From Ypsolopha sequella (lineage: Eukaryota; Arthropoda; Insecta; Lepidoptera; Ypsolophidae), in the NCBI GenBank assembly GCA_934047225.1, contig OW203992.1:5817501-5881500 (forward strand): a stretch of 64,000 nt of DNA, read 5' to 3'. A model generated the notes under the pieces. That model made no database searches and had not been told where the DNA came from. It saw nothing but the letters and a program-made list of their open reading frames with translations. Below are positions 45,111 through 55,930 of the stretch, one piece after another. A program made the position numbers and the translations under genes. Each line of letters begins with the position of its first letter. The first letter of the stretch is position 1.

Positions 45111-45853
45111 TAAGGTTAAACGTCAGTCGCTAAGCTCAAACTGTATAATTTAACTTTGTATTTCTTTACAGGTGGTAGAGCTGATGCCGGGCGCAACTGT
45201 GGAGGTACCACCATCTTATTTGGAGACACCCTCGAATAAATTTGGGGGAGAGTAAGAGGACAGCTCACAGGCAAAAAACCAGGCGGCCCACCATGCCTGG
45301 GACCGATGGATGGAAGTATGTCCATCCCTAATAGCCAGGCCTTATATGGAACAGACTGTTGACGGGCAGCGGCGTCACTGGTACGAGGGTTCCGGCACCG
45401 CGCTCACCAACCCGCCTGCCCAGCGTGTGTGAGTGTGGGCAATTCTTCCAGGATGTCCGCCGGCAGTGGCAAAAGTCCTGGAAAGGCTTATGTCCAGCAG
45501 TGGACGAGCTAGGTTGATAGATGATTTCTTGCTTAGAAGTAAGAAATTGAAAAACATTGGTATGTGGCAGTTAACAGCAATAGTTCAGTATTATTGAGGT
45601 TTATAAAGCATGAGTTTGAAATTTAATGCACAATTAGTCATGATGTGGTCCAAACAAAGTTAAAACAGCATTGAGAAGATCATGACTAATTGTGTATACA
45701 ATTTCAAACTCTTGCTTTATCAACCTCACTAATACTGAACCATTGGCGTTAAATGGCACAGATCAAAATGCTTTTCAATTTTTAATTTCTAAACAAGAAA
45801 AACAAAGTTAAGTTATGCACTTTGCGCTAAGCGACTGACGTTTAATCTTAATT
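45111..45853. mobile_element. Foldback element, left arm interrupted by a retroelement
   Basis: The outer ends TTAAGGTTAAACGTCAGTCG and CGACTGACGTTTAATCTTAA pair, as do TAACTTTGT, GTTCAGTATTA.TGAGGTT, GAGTTTGAAATT and CACAATTAGTCATGAT down to a loop near 45,660. Removing the 357-bp insert restores pairing through TTTCTT. A single arm is present at 24.74-24.86 kb. Confidence 0.8.
45167..45523 (+). mobile_element. 357-bp short retroelement, copy 2 (7-bp TSD)
   Basis: ATTTCTT is duplicated at 45,160-45,166 and 45,524-45,530. It begins TACAGGTGGTAGAGC and ends CCAGCAGTGGACGAGCTAGG TTGATAGATG. About 85 percent like copy 1 by eye. Confidence 0.85.
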
Positions 45854-46151
45854 TGTGAACTAAAAGCGCTTGCAGGTATAATTGACTAATATAATACTAA
45901 ATAGCGATCACAAAACGTTATCTTATAAGCTCTTTAGGGACATTAGTACGACGAACAATTTGCTTATAGCTCGAAAACTACAAAACAGGTTTTGTTAGAA
46001 TACACACGTACATTCGTAGCCTTAAAAAAAAACCTATCAAGTGCGGGTAGGACTCGGGTCCTGAGGGTTCCGTGTATTATATCAATTAAAGATTAACTTA
46101 ACTTGACTCTTACGATCTAGGGGCCGTAGGCTTCTGTAAAGGTTATCAGTT
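45854..46151. other. Repeat debris
   Basis: Includes CGAGGGTTCCGTGTA-like phrases from the 290-bp repeat family. No gene. Confidence 0.35.
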
Positions 46152-46155
46152 TTAA

Positions 46156-46573
46156 GGCGATATGTAAAAGTTTTAGCGTCCCTGTTACTCCATATGCGAA
46201 AAAACCCTCAGTGCGAGTGGGACGGATTCGTGGAAAAGTAGCGAAAAGTCAGTTTTTCATTAATATAAAATGAACTAAAGTTGCTATCAAAATTTCGTTT
46301 AACCAGGTCTTAGATACTGTTAAAACCCATCTAATAAAATATAATTGCAGTCCATATTTCATTCTAAATTGTCAAACCAGGAGAATTGGTGTCGAAAAAG
46401 ACCTAATTTCAATAAATATTTCTATCGAGCTGAATTTCTCCGATCGCGTTTCTGTTTTAACAGATCCCTAGAAAAAGATTCCAAAAATAATATACTATTT
46501 TTTCAAAATAATATATTATTTACCGAAGTAGATATGCAAGTTCTTAAAGTGTCGATTTTTTTTCCGTAGCGCC
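46156..46573. mobile_element. 418-bp TTAA-flanked MITE
   Basis: TTAA on both sides (46,152-46,155 and 46,574-46,577). Ends GGCGATATG and CGTAGCGCC are near-complementary; the related 41.65-kb copy has the better left end GGCGCTACG. TTAA duplication suggests mobilisation by a piggyBac or Kolobok transposase. The 74-codon frame inside is not a recognised protein. Confidence 0.75.
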
Positions 46574-46577
46574 TTAA

Positions 46578-47242
46578 CTTGATATCTCACACGGGGCCCG
46601 AGCAGAAGGTTCTTGTCAGACGGACAACACAGTGACCCTATAAGGGTTCTGTTTTTTTCATTTTGAGGTACGGAACCCTAAAAAAGTTTCGAATGATGTA
46701 TCATTACGATCTCAGAACATTTTGATTGAAATGTTCTGTGATTACGATGTACTCGTACCAAATGCGAGCTGAGCACTGGCCTCAACTAGAGCAAAAACTG
46801 TTCAATTGATTTTCTCTGACTTGCTTAACTGCTCAGCTCCCGTTAGTTACAGCATGATGATATTTGCACGCACGTGTTCTCGGATCCACTGAATAAAAAC
46901 CTTCTGTTTGTCAGTTTAAAAATGCAGGAGACTTTCCCGGCGTTGGATTCTGAAAAAGCTTTTTCCTACCAGTAACTAGATTCTACTCTAGTTTCAAACG
47001 AATGCCTGTGGATATCCGTTGCTTGTCTTTATTTCAATGAACTTGCAGTCTTTTGAGGATATTGTTTCAAGATATGAAGTTTGAATTAATGTTTTTATTA
47101 CTATTTTAACCCTTACGGGACTGATGGGATATATGTCTCTTTTTCCATTGTTTTACTATTGTTCTATTTTTAGTAATATAAAGATATCATAATGGAAATT
47201 TTATAACTTTACATAAAATAAAATGATTTTATATTACAGTTA
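46578..47242. other. No recognisable gene
   Basis: Short remnant GTTCTG..TTGAGGTACGGAACCC (290-bp repeat family, reversed) near 46,640-46,680. Nothing else. Confidence 0.4.
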
Positions 47243-47867
47243 TACAGTGTGTCCCTCGTACATGTGCACATCCGAAAGTGGGTGAAACTAGATCTAAATA
47301 TATCGACAAAAACAAAGAAAAAAATTTTTTTTTTTTTTTTATCTTGTAAAAGTACTCCACCTGGGTATCTTTCTTTGTATGGGACGCGAGCGCAGTGCCT
47401 TTGTTTAACCGTTCGTAGAAAATATTGTATTTATGATAGAACGTTGTATTTTATTTTTGTTAGAAAGATAATGGAATAGGCAATGATAAATAGGAATAAA
47501 AATACAGGAAAACGGGGACATTATTTTGAAAAAATTGACTATTACTGAAAAAAAAGACGGAAAAATTAAAGAAATAGTCTTTTAGGATATTATTTTTATG
47601 ATAATGGTATTTGATTATGTTTTGTTTTTGATTTGGTAAACAACGTCTATTCTTAAGGATTATAACAATTTTATTTCATTGCATTACTCGCGATAGATCA
47701 AAAGTTATGACATGTTTTATACATAGTATCCATGGTAGGCAAAAACATTTTTAAAACGTAAATTTATAAAACAAAGATTTTCCAAAAAAAAAAAACATTT
47801 TTGTCGATAAAATAAGGTCTAGTTTCACCCCTTTTCGGCTGTGCACTTGTACGATAGACACACTGTA
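47243..47867. mobile_element. 625-bp TA-flanked element with about 54-bp TIRs
   Basis: The left TACAGTGTGTCCCTCGTACA and the right end are complementary over about 54 bp (GTGCACA.CCGAAA.GGGTGAAACTAGA). TA at both ends and the CAGTGTGTC start fit a Tc1/mariner-type MITE. The interior is A/T homopolymer-rich and encodes nothing recognisable. Confidence 0.85.
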
Positions 47868-48309
47868 TACATATTCGCATGTACAAATTTCTCTTTCTCT
47901 TTCTCGTCCCTTTACTCCTCCGCCGAGTCTGAGGCCAACAAATCAAAAATAGCAAATTTAAAATAAAAGGTAGATACAAGAAAACCATTCTGCTTTTATT
48001 GATAATAGTTAATAATAAATATAACAATGATATTTTAAATAAATATAAAAGCAAGATCAATTTCGAGCCCTCTTGGGTCGGCATCACAGTTGCATGGAAT
48101 ATTATCTTTTATATTGCTACGTATGTCATTTAATCATATTTTATCTTATAATAAATAAATATATAAACAAGTTAATAAATATACTTAGCTCTAGAGCTTC
48201 ATTGAAAAACACTGACAATAAAATTAAATTTTCCTGTAAATGTTCATTGTTTTTGAACTAGCCCGTAACATTGTATATTTATTGAATGTTAAAACTGTTA
48301 GAAAAAAGA
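47868..48309. other. No recognisable gene
   Basis: AT-rich sequence leading into the tandem array. Confidence 0.4.
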
Positions 48310-49025
48310 ATTTACTTTGTTGGTGTCATTATATCAATATTTTAGAAGTTTACTGCTTGAATAAATTACTTTGTTGGTGTCATATATAAATATTTTAGAA
48401 GTTTACTGCTTGAATATAAATTACTTTTCAATGCAAGTGCTCGTAAAGGCCCACTTTTTATGCATCAAAATCGAACAGAAAGTCGATTATTTTGCCCTAG
48501 GGCTTTATTTTTTTTTATTTATTTACGAGAAGTTGGCTAACCTGCAACCTTTCCTGTGTACCATAAATGTAATACTTTTTTTTTCCACTGCTTAACGGTT
48601 CTGTATACAGTACTGTTGAGCCAATCATTAACTTGCAAAATTGTAACAATGTAACTTTCAACTTTAATAATTTAATTGTTTTCTTTAATTATATTTGTTT
48701 TAATCCTCACACTATGCATTGAAAAACGTAGTATGATGCACTAAATTACTCGGTTACATTTCGTCCTGGAAATTTATTCCTTTTCACCCTTATTGCATAA
48801 ACTACAATTGTTGGTGTCATATATAAATATTTTAGAAGTTTACTTCTTGAATATAAATTACTTTGTTGGTGTCATATATAAATATTTTAGAAGTTTACTG
48901 CTTGAATATAAATTACTTTGTTGGTGTCATATATAAATATTTAAGAAGTTTACTGCTTGAATATAAATTACTTTGTTGGTTTCATATATAAATATTTTAA
49001 AAGTTTACTGCTTGAATATAAATTA
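48310..49025. repeat. 55-bp tandem array split by an interspersed repeat
   Basis: Unit ACTTTGTTGGTGTCATATAT AAATATTTTAGAAGTTTACT GCTTGAATATAAATT. About two units precede and four follow the 382-bp insert at 48,429-48,810. Units after the insert are almost identical, indicating recent expansion. Confidence 0.9.
48429..48810 (+). repeat. Interspersed repeat inserted in the 55-bp array
   Basis: Second copy of the 44,670 family. The array flanks give its boundaries almost to the base (start CAATGCAAG, end near CTACAATTG). Confidence 0.85.
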
Positions 49026-49440
49026 AGGTGCTATAAAATAACTATCAACCTGGGTCGTATTTACAAGTAGCTTACATCGAAGATATACCTAATATTGGCT
49101 AAGATAGTATTTTTTAGATGTGAATTGATGATGGCTGACGTAGTAATTCAGAGGACAATGTTGTTTTTCAGTGGAGAAAAATTATATTAAATAGAAGTCG
49201 TGTTCAATAACAAATACCCTTATTACATAAGTCACAAAACACGATCACTGTTTAAGTATCCATTACAAAGACCCTCACAAAGAACTGGAAAATAAACAAA
49301 GAAAGTAAATTAGAAGGTTTACTGAGAGCTTGTTTTAGGAACACATACAAAGTTTGACCTTAACTACTAATTGCGGCAAAAATCGTTTGCTACTATGGTG
49401 GAGTGTAAAAAAACGTATTATGACCATAAATTTATATAAA

Positions 49441-49514
49441 ACCTTCGTGGTTTAGTGGTTTAGACGTCTCCCCTACCAATTCGGAGGTCAAGGGTTCAAA
49501 TCCCGTTGGGGCAC
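49441..49514 (+). mobile_element. tRNA-like SINE head
   Basis: CTTCGTGGTTTAGTGGTTTA and GGTTCAAATCC correspond to A and B boxes, with CTCC/GGAG pairing between. The anticodon loop is too long for a real tRNA and the acceptor stem is weak. It stands 40 bp upstream of a minisatellite. Confidence 0.5.
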
Positions 49515-49555
49515 ATTTATGTTCGGTTTGCGTTCTTCGGAAGACACGCAATAGA

Positions 49556-49850
49556 CGTAGCAAATATAGCCTTTTATTCTAGGACGTAGCAAGTGTATCT
49601 TGTTGTGCTACGACGTAGCAAATGTAGCTTATTGCTCTACGACGTAGCAAGTGTAGCTTATTGCTCTACGACGTAGCTAGTGTAGCTTTACATTGTAGCA
49701 AATGTAGCTTGTTGTTCTACGGCACGACGTAGCAAGTGTGGCTTTCTATACGACGTAGCGAGTCTAGCTTAATTTTTAACGATGTAGCAATTAAAACGTA
49801 TTACTTTACGACGTACCTAGTTTAGCTCTACGACGTAGAAGCCATTAACT
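49556..49850. repeat. 29-bp minisatellite ACGACGTAGCAAGTGTAGC..
   Basis: About nine units with cores GACGTAGCAAGTGTAGCTT and ATTGCTCTAC. Some units are exact, others carry deletions (TTTACATTGTAGC; ACGTACCTAG). It decays towards the right. Confidence 0.9.
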
Positions 49851-49884
49851 AGTATTAAAAAATTCAATTTACCATCATAATAAG

Positions 49885-49988
49885 GTGACTTATTGATTTA
49901 GCCAAATTTATACTGAAGACTCGATAAGTATTCACTACCAAATTTCAATGACCCTTTTTGCAAAATACGAAAAATTTTATTTTTGCCC
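49885..49988 (+). mobile_element. Left half of a foldback MITE split by the Academ-like element
   Basis: TTTAGCCAAATTTATACTGA AGACTCGATAAGTATTCACT matches the left arm of the MITEs at 29.16 and 38.51 kb, and ATTTCAATGACCCTTTTTG matches their middle. The match stops at the transposon boundary. Confidence 0.7.
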
Positions 49989-49995
49989 CTATACT

Positions 49996-50313
49996 CCAGT
50001 AACCTTGTCGTCTGAAAGGGTAGGTACCTTGCGTCAAATATGTTAGTTCTGATTTTTTGCTGACTTGTTTATGATGTTGGCCTAATCAATAATCCAAGTT
50101 TTTGACCTCGAGCACCGAACGCAACCTTGTCATAAATCGAAAAAACTGCGAAATTTTCGCCTTTATATCAGTCTTTGTCAATTTTAAGCTTAAAAGACAA
50201 ATTTTTCAAATACTTACGCAATACGCGTTTAAAGTAGACTAAATTTTCTACAATATGAGATTAAAACTTTTTCTGTAGGCTGAATGGTTTCCGAGATAAT
50301 GCCTTTTAGAATG
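49996..50313 (+). repeat. Left inverted arm of the Academ-like element
   Basis: Pairs with 55,931-56,243. Weak pairing may continue inward to about 50,354 (TTCGAACTTGC against TTCGAAGTTCGC). Arms of this length are unusual next to the short TIRs common in cut-and-paste elements. Confidence 0.85.
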
Positions 50314-50676
50314 TATTGATTGTTTCGAACTTGCCCATTTTATCAATATCTCAGACGTCACTCGAGCAACACTAGCGGGCTCTATCAGAGGTTCTTGAAA
50401 CTAAACGAGTTAGACCTCCGAGCGATGTAATTCCAATTATCTCCAACTGAGTGTGCTAGTGTTGCAAGTTGTAGCATTCGCTACAGGATTCCTTATTCTG
50501 AGGCTACAGGTATTCAACCTTTTTCATATATTTTTTGTCTTTTTTGTTTTTTGTGTTTTTGGAATGATTTGTCACATTTTTTTGTTATTTTTCTCATATC
50601 AAAGAGTATCGTGGTAAAAGGAAGGTGAAATTTGCCACAATAAATTTAAAATATAGATTAAATAAAAAAAAACAGA
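50314..50676. other. 5' region of the Academ-like gene
   Basis: Non-coding sequence between the left arm and the first ATG. It contains CTACAGGATTCCTTATTCTG AGGCTACAGG at 50,481-50,510, where CTACAGG is directly repeated around the CCTTATTCTGAGG phrase seen elsewhere in the window. A promoter is expected here but no motif is diagnostic. Confidence 0.4.
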
Positions 50677-51129
50677 ATGTCGGATCCCAGTCCCAGCGCA
50701 GATTGGTGTTTTATATGTAAGGAGACTTCAAGTGAAGGTGAACTGCGGTTAGTGAAGGAAAGAGGTGTAAAAACCCTAATTGCGTCGAGTGTTTCTTTAA
50801 ATAACAGAGAAAATGAACGTTTATTGAAAGACGTGAATGAGATATATGTGCACAGTGCTTGTCAGGTGAAATACAACAATCCAAAGTTGATCAAAGCAGC
50901 TGTTTGCCGTGGAAAATCAAATATTATGCCATCAAAGGCCACGAGATCAGTGTCTGAGCAGTTTAATTTCGGAGAACACTGTTTTCTCTGTGGAGACAAA
51001 ATAACTGAAGAGTTCCTTGTGGCTGAAAGGAAGAAGAAGCCAGAAAAAAGAAACAATGTTATTACTGTGGAAAAGTTGTCTTTTAATGTCACAATCTTGA
51101 AAGCAGCTGAGAAACGTGAGGGCTCTTAA
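50677..51129 (+). CDS. N-terminal zinc-finger part of the Academ-like protein
   Basis: 150 codons from the first ATG downstream of the left arm. WCFICKETSSEGELRLVKER and VHSACQVKYNN form one C-x2-C..H-x2-C finger. HCFLCGDKITEEFLVAERKK begins a second, whose closing half (ARYHRVCQIKLY) is encoded in the next frame beyond the overlap. The ORF ends KAAEKREGS*, and the continuation ALKIKDRIYENTDLIALDAR is in frame +1, so a single-base difference near 51,116-51,129 separates them. Either a mutation, a sequencing error or programmed frameshifting explains it. Such fingers probably bind the transposon DNA. Confidence 0.75.
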   Translation: MSDPSPSADWCFICKETSSEGELRLVKERGVKTLIASSVSLNNRENERLLKDVNEIYVHSACQVKYNNPKLIKAAVCRGKSNIMPSKATRSVSEQFNFGEHCFLCGDKITEEFLVAERKKKPEKRNNVITVEKLSFNVTILKAAEKREGS

Positions 51130-54100
51130 AATAAAAGATCGTATATATGAGAACACAGATTTGATAGCCCTTGATGCGAGATATCATCGGGTTTGCCAAA
51201 TAAAGCTCTACCAGGTACAACCAACAGGAATGTCCAGGGGAAATCGTCAGCATACCATAGTTGATGAGGCCATGGAAGTTATTTATTCATTTCTGGAAGA
51301 AAACGCTGAGGAATGTCAGTTCTCTCTAGATGAACTCATGAAACAGATAAGAGGAGAACGACCTCAACCGAGAACAGTCAAAAATCGCTTGTTTAGAAAG
51401 TATGGAGAGGGCATTTTGATCGCTGAGACATCCTCCAAACAAACGATTGTTTGTTTTAAAAACACAGGCCATAAAATTCTCACTAGTACATGGTATGAAA
51501 GTAGAAGCTCAGATCCTCAAGCAGAAAGATTACGCGTGGTGAAGGCAGCTGCTGAAGTCATACGAGAGGACATACGGTCGCAAGTGTACGACACAAAACA
51601 ATTCACACCATCTGACGACTTCTTCCAAAATGTAGATTCTGTTATCCCTGATTCTTTAAAACTATTACTGGAAACAGTAATTTTAAAAGACAAACGAGGC
51701 TGCTTGGAGCCCTACAGAAAGAAGTGCGTTGCTCTTGCACATTCAATACTATCAGCAGTGAGGCCTCGCTCGTTCATCTCTTCATTACTTCATGGAATTG
51801 GTGTATACTTGTATCACAAGTTCGGGTCAAAACATCTGATTGAGTTATTGTCAACGCTTGGATTCTCAGCTAGTTACAAGGAGACTATGCTTTTGGAAAC
51901 CTCGGCCATCATGAAACCAGACCAATTCATGTTGAAGGAGCCTTCAATACCGTTTGTGCAATTTGTTTTTGATAACGCCGACTTCAATGTGAGCACACTA
52001 GATGGATTGGGCACTTTCCACGCAATGGGAGGTATCCTGATTGTGACTCCTCATGATTCCTTATGTCCTGAGAAACAAATAGCTCGTCTTACGAAGTGCA
52101 CTGCTTCAGAACTTGTACAGCAAAATCCTCCTATTCAGCTAGAAACCTTCCAACAAGTGTCGTCCAATCAAGGTTTGTCAGGAATTAAAATTGTTAACAT
52201 GGACAATGTTCATTCGCTACCTGAAGAAATTCTGCCACTTCCTTCGGATATGTTATGGTTATATGGGAAGGTTCAAAAAAAGGTAAACATCCCGGGATGG
52301 AATGGGTTCATGGAGGAAGCAACAGCAGAGAAACATTTTGAAACCTCCAAAATTATATGTCTGCCATTCATTAACCACCTCCCATCCAATTATGACACAG
52401 TTCTTGCAGCCCTTCGGCTTGCAAATGAGAGATGCCGAACCCATGGACAAAAAACCTGCGTTGTTACTTTTGACCAACCTTACATTAAAGCCAAAGAGAT
52501 AGTCGCAAACTGTCAGGGCACTGATTTGAGTAACGTTGTGGTGAGGCTAGGGGGTTTTCACCTACTAATGTCTTACATGGGATCAATAGGTATGATTATG
52601 AGTGGAAGTGGTCTAAGGGAACTGCTCTCGACAATTTATGCTGAAAACAGCATTGAGAAGATGTTATCTGGACATGCTTATTCTAGAGCAGTGAGAGCCC
52701 ACAGTTTGGTCTATCTTTCCTTGGCAAGTGAAGTTATGATAACAATTCACTTGACTGAAGAGGACAACAGCTTTATTGAAGACATTCTTTCAAACTCTGA
52801 CAGATCTGCAATTCTGACAGCACACGAAAATGAGCAATTTCAAGCACTTACGACGAAATTCACAGATGCCCTTTCCAAGCTTGAAAGCAATGGACCAACC
52901 GCAAAGCTGTGGGTTCTTTATTTTCGAATGGTGACACTGGTGAAGCAATTCATTCAAGCAGAACGGACAGGCGATTGGAATTTGCATTTGGCCACCATCC
53001 AGAAAATGCTGCCATTCTTCCACGCATCGGGGCATTTCTTTTATGCAAAGTGTGCACAGTTATATTTGCAAGATATGCTAGAAGTGGAAGGGAAAATGGA
53101 CCCTCTTGAATACGATAATTTCACAAGAAAGGGATACTTCACCATCCGACGAACTAACAAATTTTGGTCGGGCATATGGTCAGATATGACCATTGAGCAA
53201 GTACTGATGAGATCTATTAAAAGCTATGGAGGGCTCACCCGAGGACGTGGTATAACTGACAGTGTACTCTCCCGATGGACATTGGGCATGGTGTATCTAG
53301 AGAAAATCTGCGATGAAGTGGAAACATACTGCGAGGTTACTACTGCAACAACTGAACAGCATGTTGACATGCGACCATCTCGTGTCACCAGAGATGAATC
53401 AGATACTGAAAAACTCTGTAACTGGTTTTCACAGCACCCTCCATTCCCTAAAGCAGATTTCATTATGTCCATCAGCAGTGGCCAAGTTGGAGAAATTTCT
53501 GTCAATAGTCACATGGCTCTAGAGATTGGAAGAGAATCGATGCTAACAGCAGTCGGCCAGAACTTCAAGGAAGTGAAATTCAAACGTAAAAACAATGTGG
53601 TGTCCCTTTCTTCAGCTGTACGAACTATTGTTGTTGGCAATAAACAGGTAACTGTTAATCCTCTAACATTGTTTCATAGGTTGTGTGTCCTAAAACAATC
53701 AGATGAAGAATTGCGAGAGTTCTTCACATACGAGCTGTCACCAATCCCAATGTCAATATTCACTGAAGAGGGAATGAGAAAGGGCACAAAATCCACCTTG
53801 TATGCAGTATTTCAACCTGTAAACTTAGATGAGAAGCAAGGGTCAACGAAGTTTGCCGTGGTAGATGGAGGTCATCTACTTCACAAAGTTGTGTGGCCAC
53901 GAAGCGCATCATTTGGTGCGATAGCAGACAGATATACGCAGTACATTACTGCTCACTATGGCTCAAACGTGGCAGTAGTCTTCGATGGCTACCCATCAGA
54001 TGCTGCACAGAAAAGCACAAAGAGCTCTGAGCGTCTTCGAAGAGCCAAATCACACTCATCGCCAGAAATAATCTTTGATGAGAAAACCATAGCGCAGGTT

Positions 54101-54748
54101 ATTCAAGAGAAATTCTTGTCAAATGACAAAAACAAAATTAGTTTCATCAACCTGCTGACATCTAAAATGGAAAATCACAACATTCAAGTACTCCAAGCAG
54201 AGGAAGATGCTGATAGGCTCATCATCACTACAGTTGTAACTGTTGCCTCTACCTATGATATAGTGGTAGTCGTTGGTGAAGACATTGACTTGCTGATCAT
54301 CCTCACTGCGATCTCAAACCGTGAAATTTTTTTCAACAAATGTGGAAGAGGCAAAGCATCAGATGTCATGTATTCCAGCATTGCCTCTTCAAAATCCTCA
54401 TTGAAACCAGAGCTTTTCCTTTTCATTCATGCCTTTAGTGGTTGTGACTCGACATCCTGCTTTTTTGGCTTAGGGAAAAAGCAAATGATCTCAATGGTCG
54501 AAAAAAATCCGGACGTTGAAAAGGAAGCTGCAATTTTTCTCGACACCAACTCTACACCAGACGAGATTGCAGCAGCAGGAGAGCGAGTCGTAATCGCTCT
54601 ATATGGAGGCAATCCCAACACCCACAACCTTGACGAGCTGCGGTTCCAACTATTCGCGAGATCTGCGACGAAAACCAGCTTCAATCTGGCCAGGTTACCT
54701 CCTACACGAGACGCTGCTCGATTTCACTCCTTGCGGACATACCATCAG
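51116..54748 (+). CDS. Main Academ-like transposase and XPG-like nuclease exon
   Basis: An uninterrupted frame of about 1,211 codons before a CAG|GTACAAA donor. It opens with the rest of the second finger (YHRVCQIKLY). FDNADFNVSTLDGLGTFHAM (about 284-303), VVTFDQPYIKA (about 449), VRLGGFHLLMSYMGSIG (about 475) and MLSGHAYSRAVRAH (about 517) are blocks I recall from large metazoan transposon proteins of this type; the acidic residues there may be catalytic. IKSYGGLTRGRGITD follows. The C-terminal third is PIN/XPG-like: VVDGGHLLH (about 912), VVFDGYP (about 955), AEEDADRLI (about 1,028), VVGEDIDLLI (about 1,053) and FSGCDSTSCFFGLGKK (about 1,107), giving the acidic cluster of FEN1-type nucleases. 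No internal stop. The apparent start is only the frame opening, because the true N terminus lies in the preceding ORF. Confidence 0.85.
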
Positions 54749-54854
54749 GTACAAATTATTTTACTATATTATATTATAACCAATGCATGAATACACAATA
54801 TAACTTCATATTCATCATTTTCTATTCAACTACTCATGTACTATTTTCTTACAG

Positions 54855-55283
54855 GTACAGGCGTGGTTGGGAGTCACACTGAACCCTCTCTCCTGGGGGT
54901 GGATATCCACGTCACAAGGCCTCAGCCCAAAAACGATGGTCAGAGATGCTGCCCCACAACACCTCTTGCGGATGATTTCTTGCGGCTGCAAAAAGGGTTG
55001 TGGGAACGCGTGCAGCTGCAGGAAGGCAGGGATGAAATGCTCATCAGTCTGCAGGCACTGCAGCGGGGCTTCCTGTGACAATGTACCGTATGTTGCAGGA
55101 GAAATATACTTCAATTCCCCAGAAAACGACGATCTGCCCGATGTTGACACGGAGGATGTTTTGTGGACACAAGACGTCGACGATGCATCGCCATCCCCTG
55201 AAAGGGATATGCCATCCCAATACGACGATTTAGATACGGACGAACCACAACCAGGACCTTCCAAGAGGGCTAAATTAACTTAA
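54855..55283 (+). CDS. Terminal exon of the Academ-like gene, Cys-rich finger
   Basis: After a 106-bp intron (54,749-54,854, ending TTTTCTTACAG) the frame continues YHQ|VQAWLGVTLNPLSWGW. A cluster CGCKKGCGNACSCRKAGMKC, then SSVCRHCSGASCDN, supplies nine Cys in the tesmin/CXC-like spacing and corresponds to the Cys8 finger described for Academ proteins. The last 50 residues are acidic (ENDDLPDVDTEDVLW) and end with a basic KRAKLT, a possible nuclear signal. About 143 residues. Nothing suggests disruption. Confidence 0.85.
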   Translation, partial: VQAWLGVTLNPLSWGWISTSQGLSPKTMVRDAAPQHLLRMISCGCKKGCGNACSCRKAGMKCSSVCRHCSGASCDNVPYVAGEIYFNSPENDDLPDVDTEDVLWTQDVDDASPSPERDMPSQYDDLDTDEPQPGPSKRAKLT

Positions 55284-55494
55284 TCTATTGATTATCGTGA
55301 ATCACTCAATTGAATAACTAATTAAAAAATTTACTTTATTGATGTACCCATAAATTTTCGTATCACCTTTTTTATTTCGCCTTTTTTTTTATTTTTTTAT
55401 TTCGTAGCTTAACATTACACATCATCGTTCGCTTTATATAATATGTACCACTTGCTAAATGGTGAAGGTGAACATCATACGGAAACATGCATGT

Positions 55495-55680
55495 CCTAAA
55501 AAGCAAGTATTTGTGCCCGAAGAACGGTGATAGGGCTCACCACCTATCACGTTGGGACGTAATAAACGTCGATGAAACGCGGTTATACCGAGTGTGGATT
55601 GTGACTTGCATTTCACAGTTCACACCTGGAACATCTCTGACACCCCTTCGGGGATTCATGTCGTGACGATGAATATATCA
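55495..55680 (+). mobile_element. SINE fragment inside the Academ-like element
   Basis: Matches the SINE body at 1.24-1.40 kb in opposite orientation (GTGATAGGGCTCACCACCTA TCACGTTGGGACGTAATAA; TGACTTGCATTTCACAG; CATGTCGTGACGAT). The tRNA-like head is missing. It must have arrived after the transposon. Confidence 0.75.
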
Positions 55681-55930
55681 TCGTTCGCACTTCTTATTTT
55701 CTGTTTTAAAATCCCATCATAAAACGTAAAGGGCTTCGATAATATAACAGGGGTAGAAATGAAAAATGTGAATAACGATGAGGGGAGAGTGGGGAGGAAT
55801 CTGCGGGCCCCTCAAACCTCTTCAGGATCCACTAGAATATGATAGGAGGAGGGGCGGTTCCGAAACAGGGGCAAAATACATTTAGAACGACAATATATTG
55901 CTAAGAATTGCGAACTTCGAAAAAAAATAT

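Noticed and set aside
49441..49514. Genuine tRNA gene
   Set aside because: Anticodon loop too long and acceptor stem weak.
54830..55264. 144-codon minus-strand frame
   Set aside because: Antisense to the Cys-rich terminal exon, which is joined by good splice sites.
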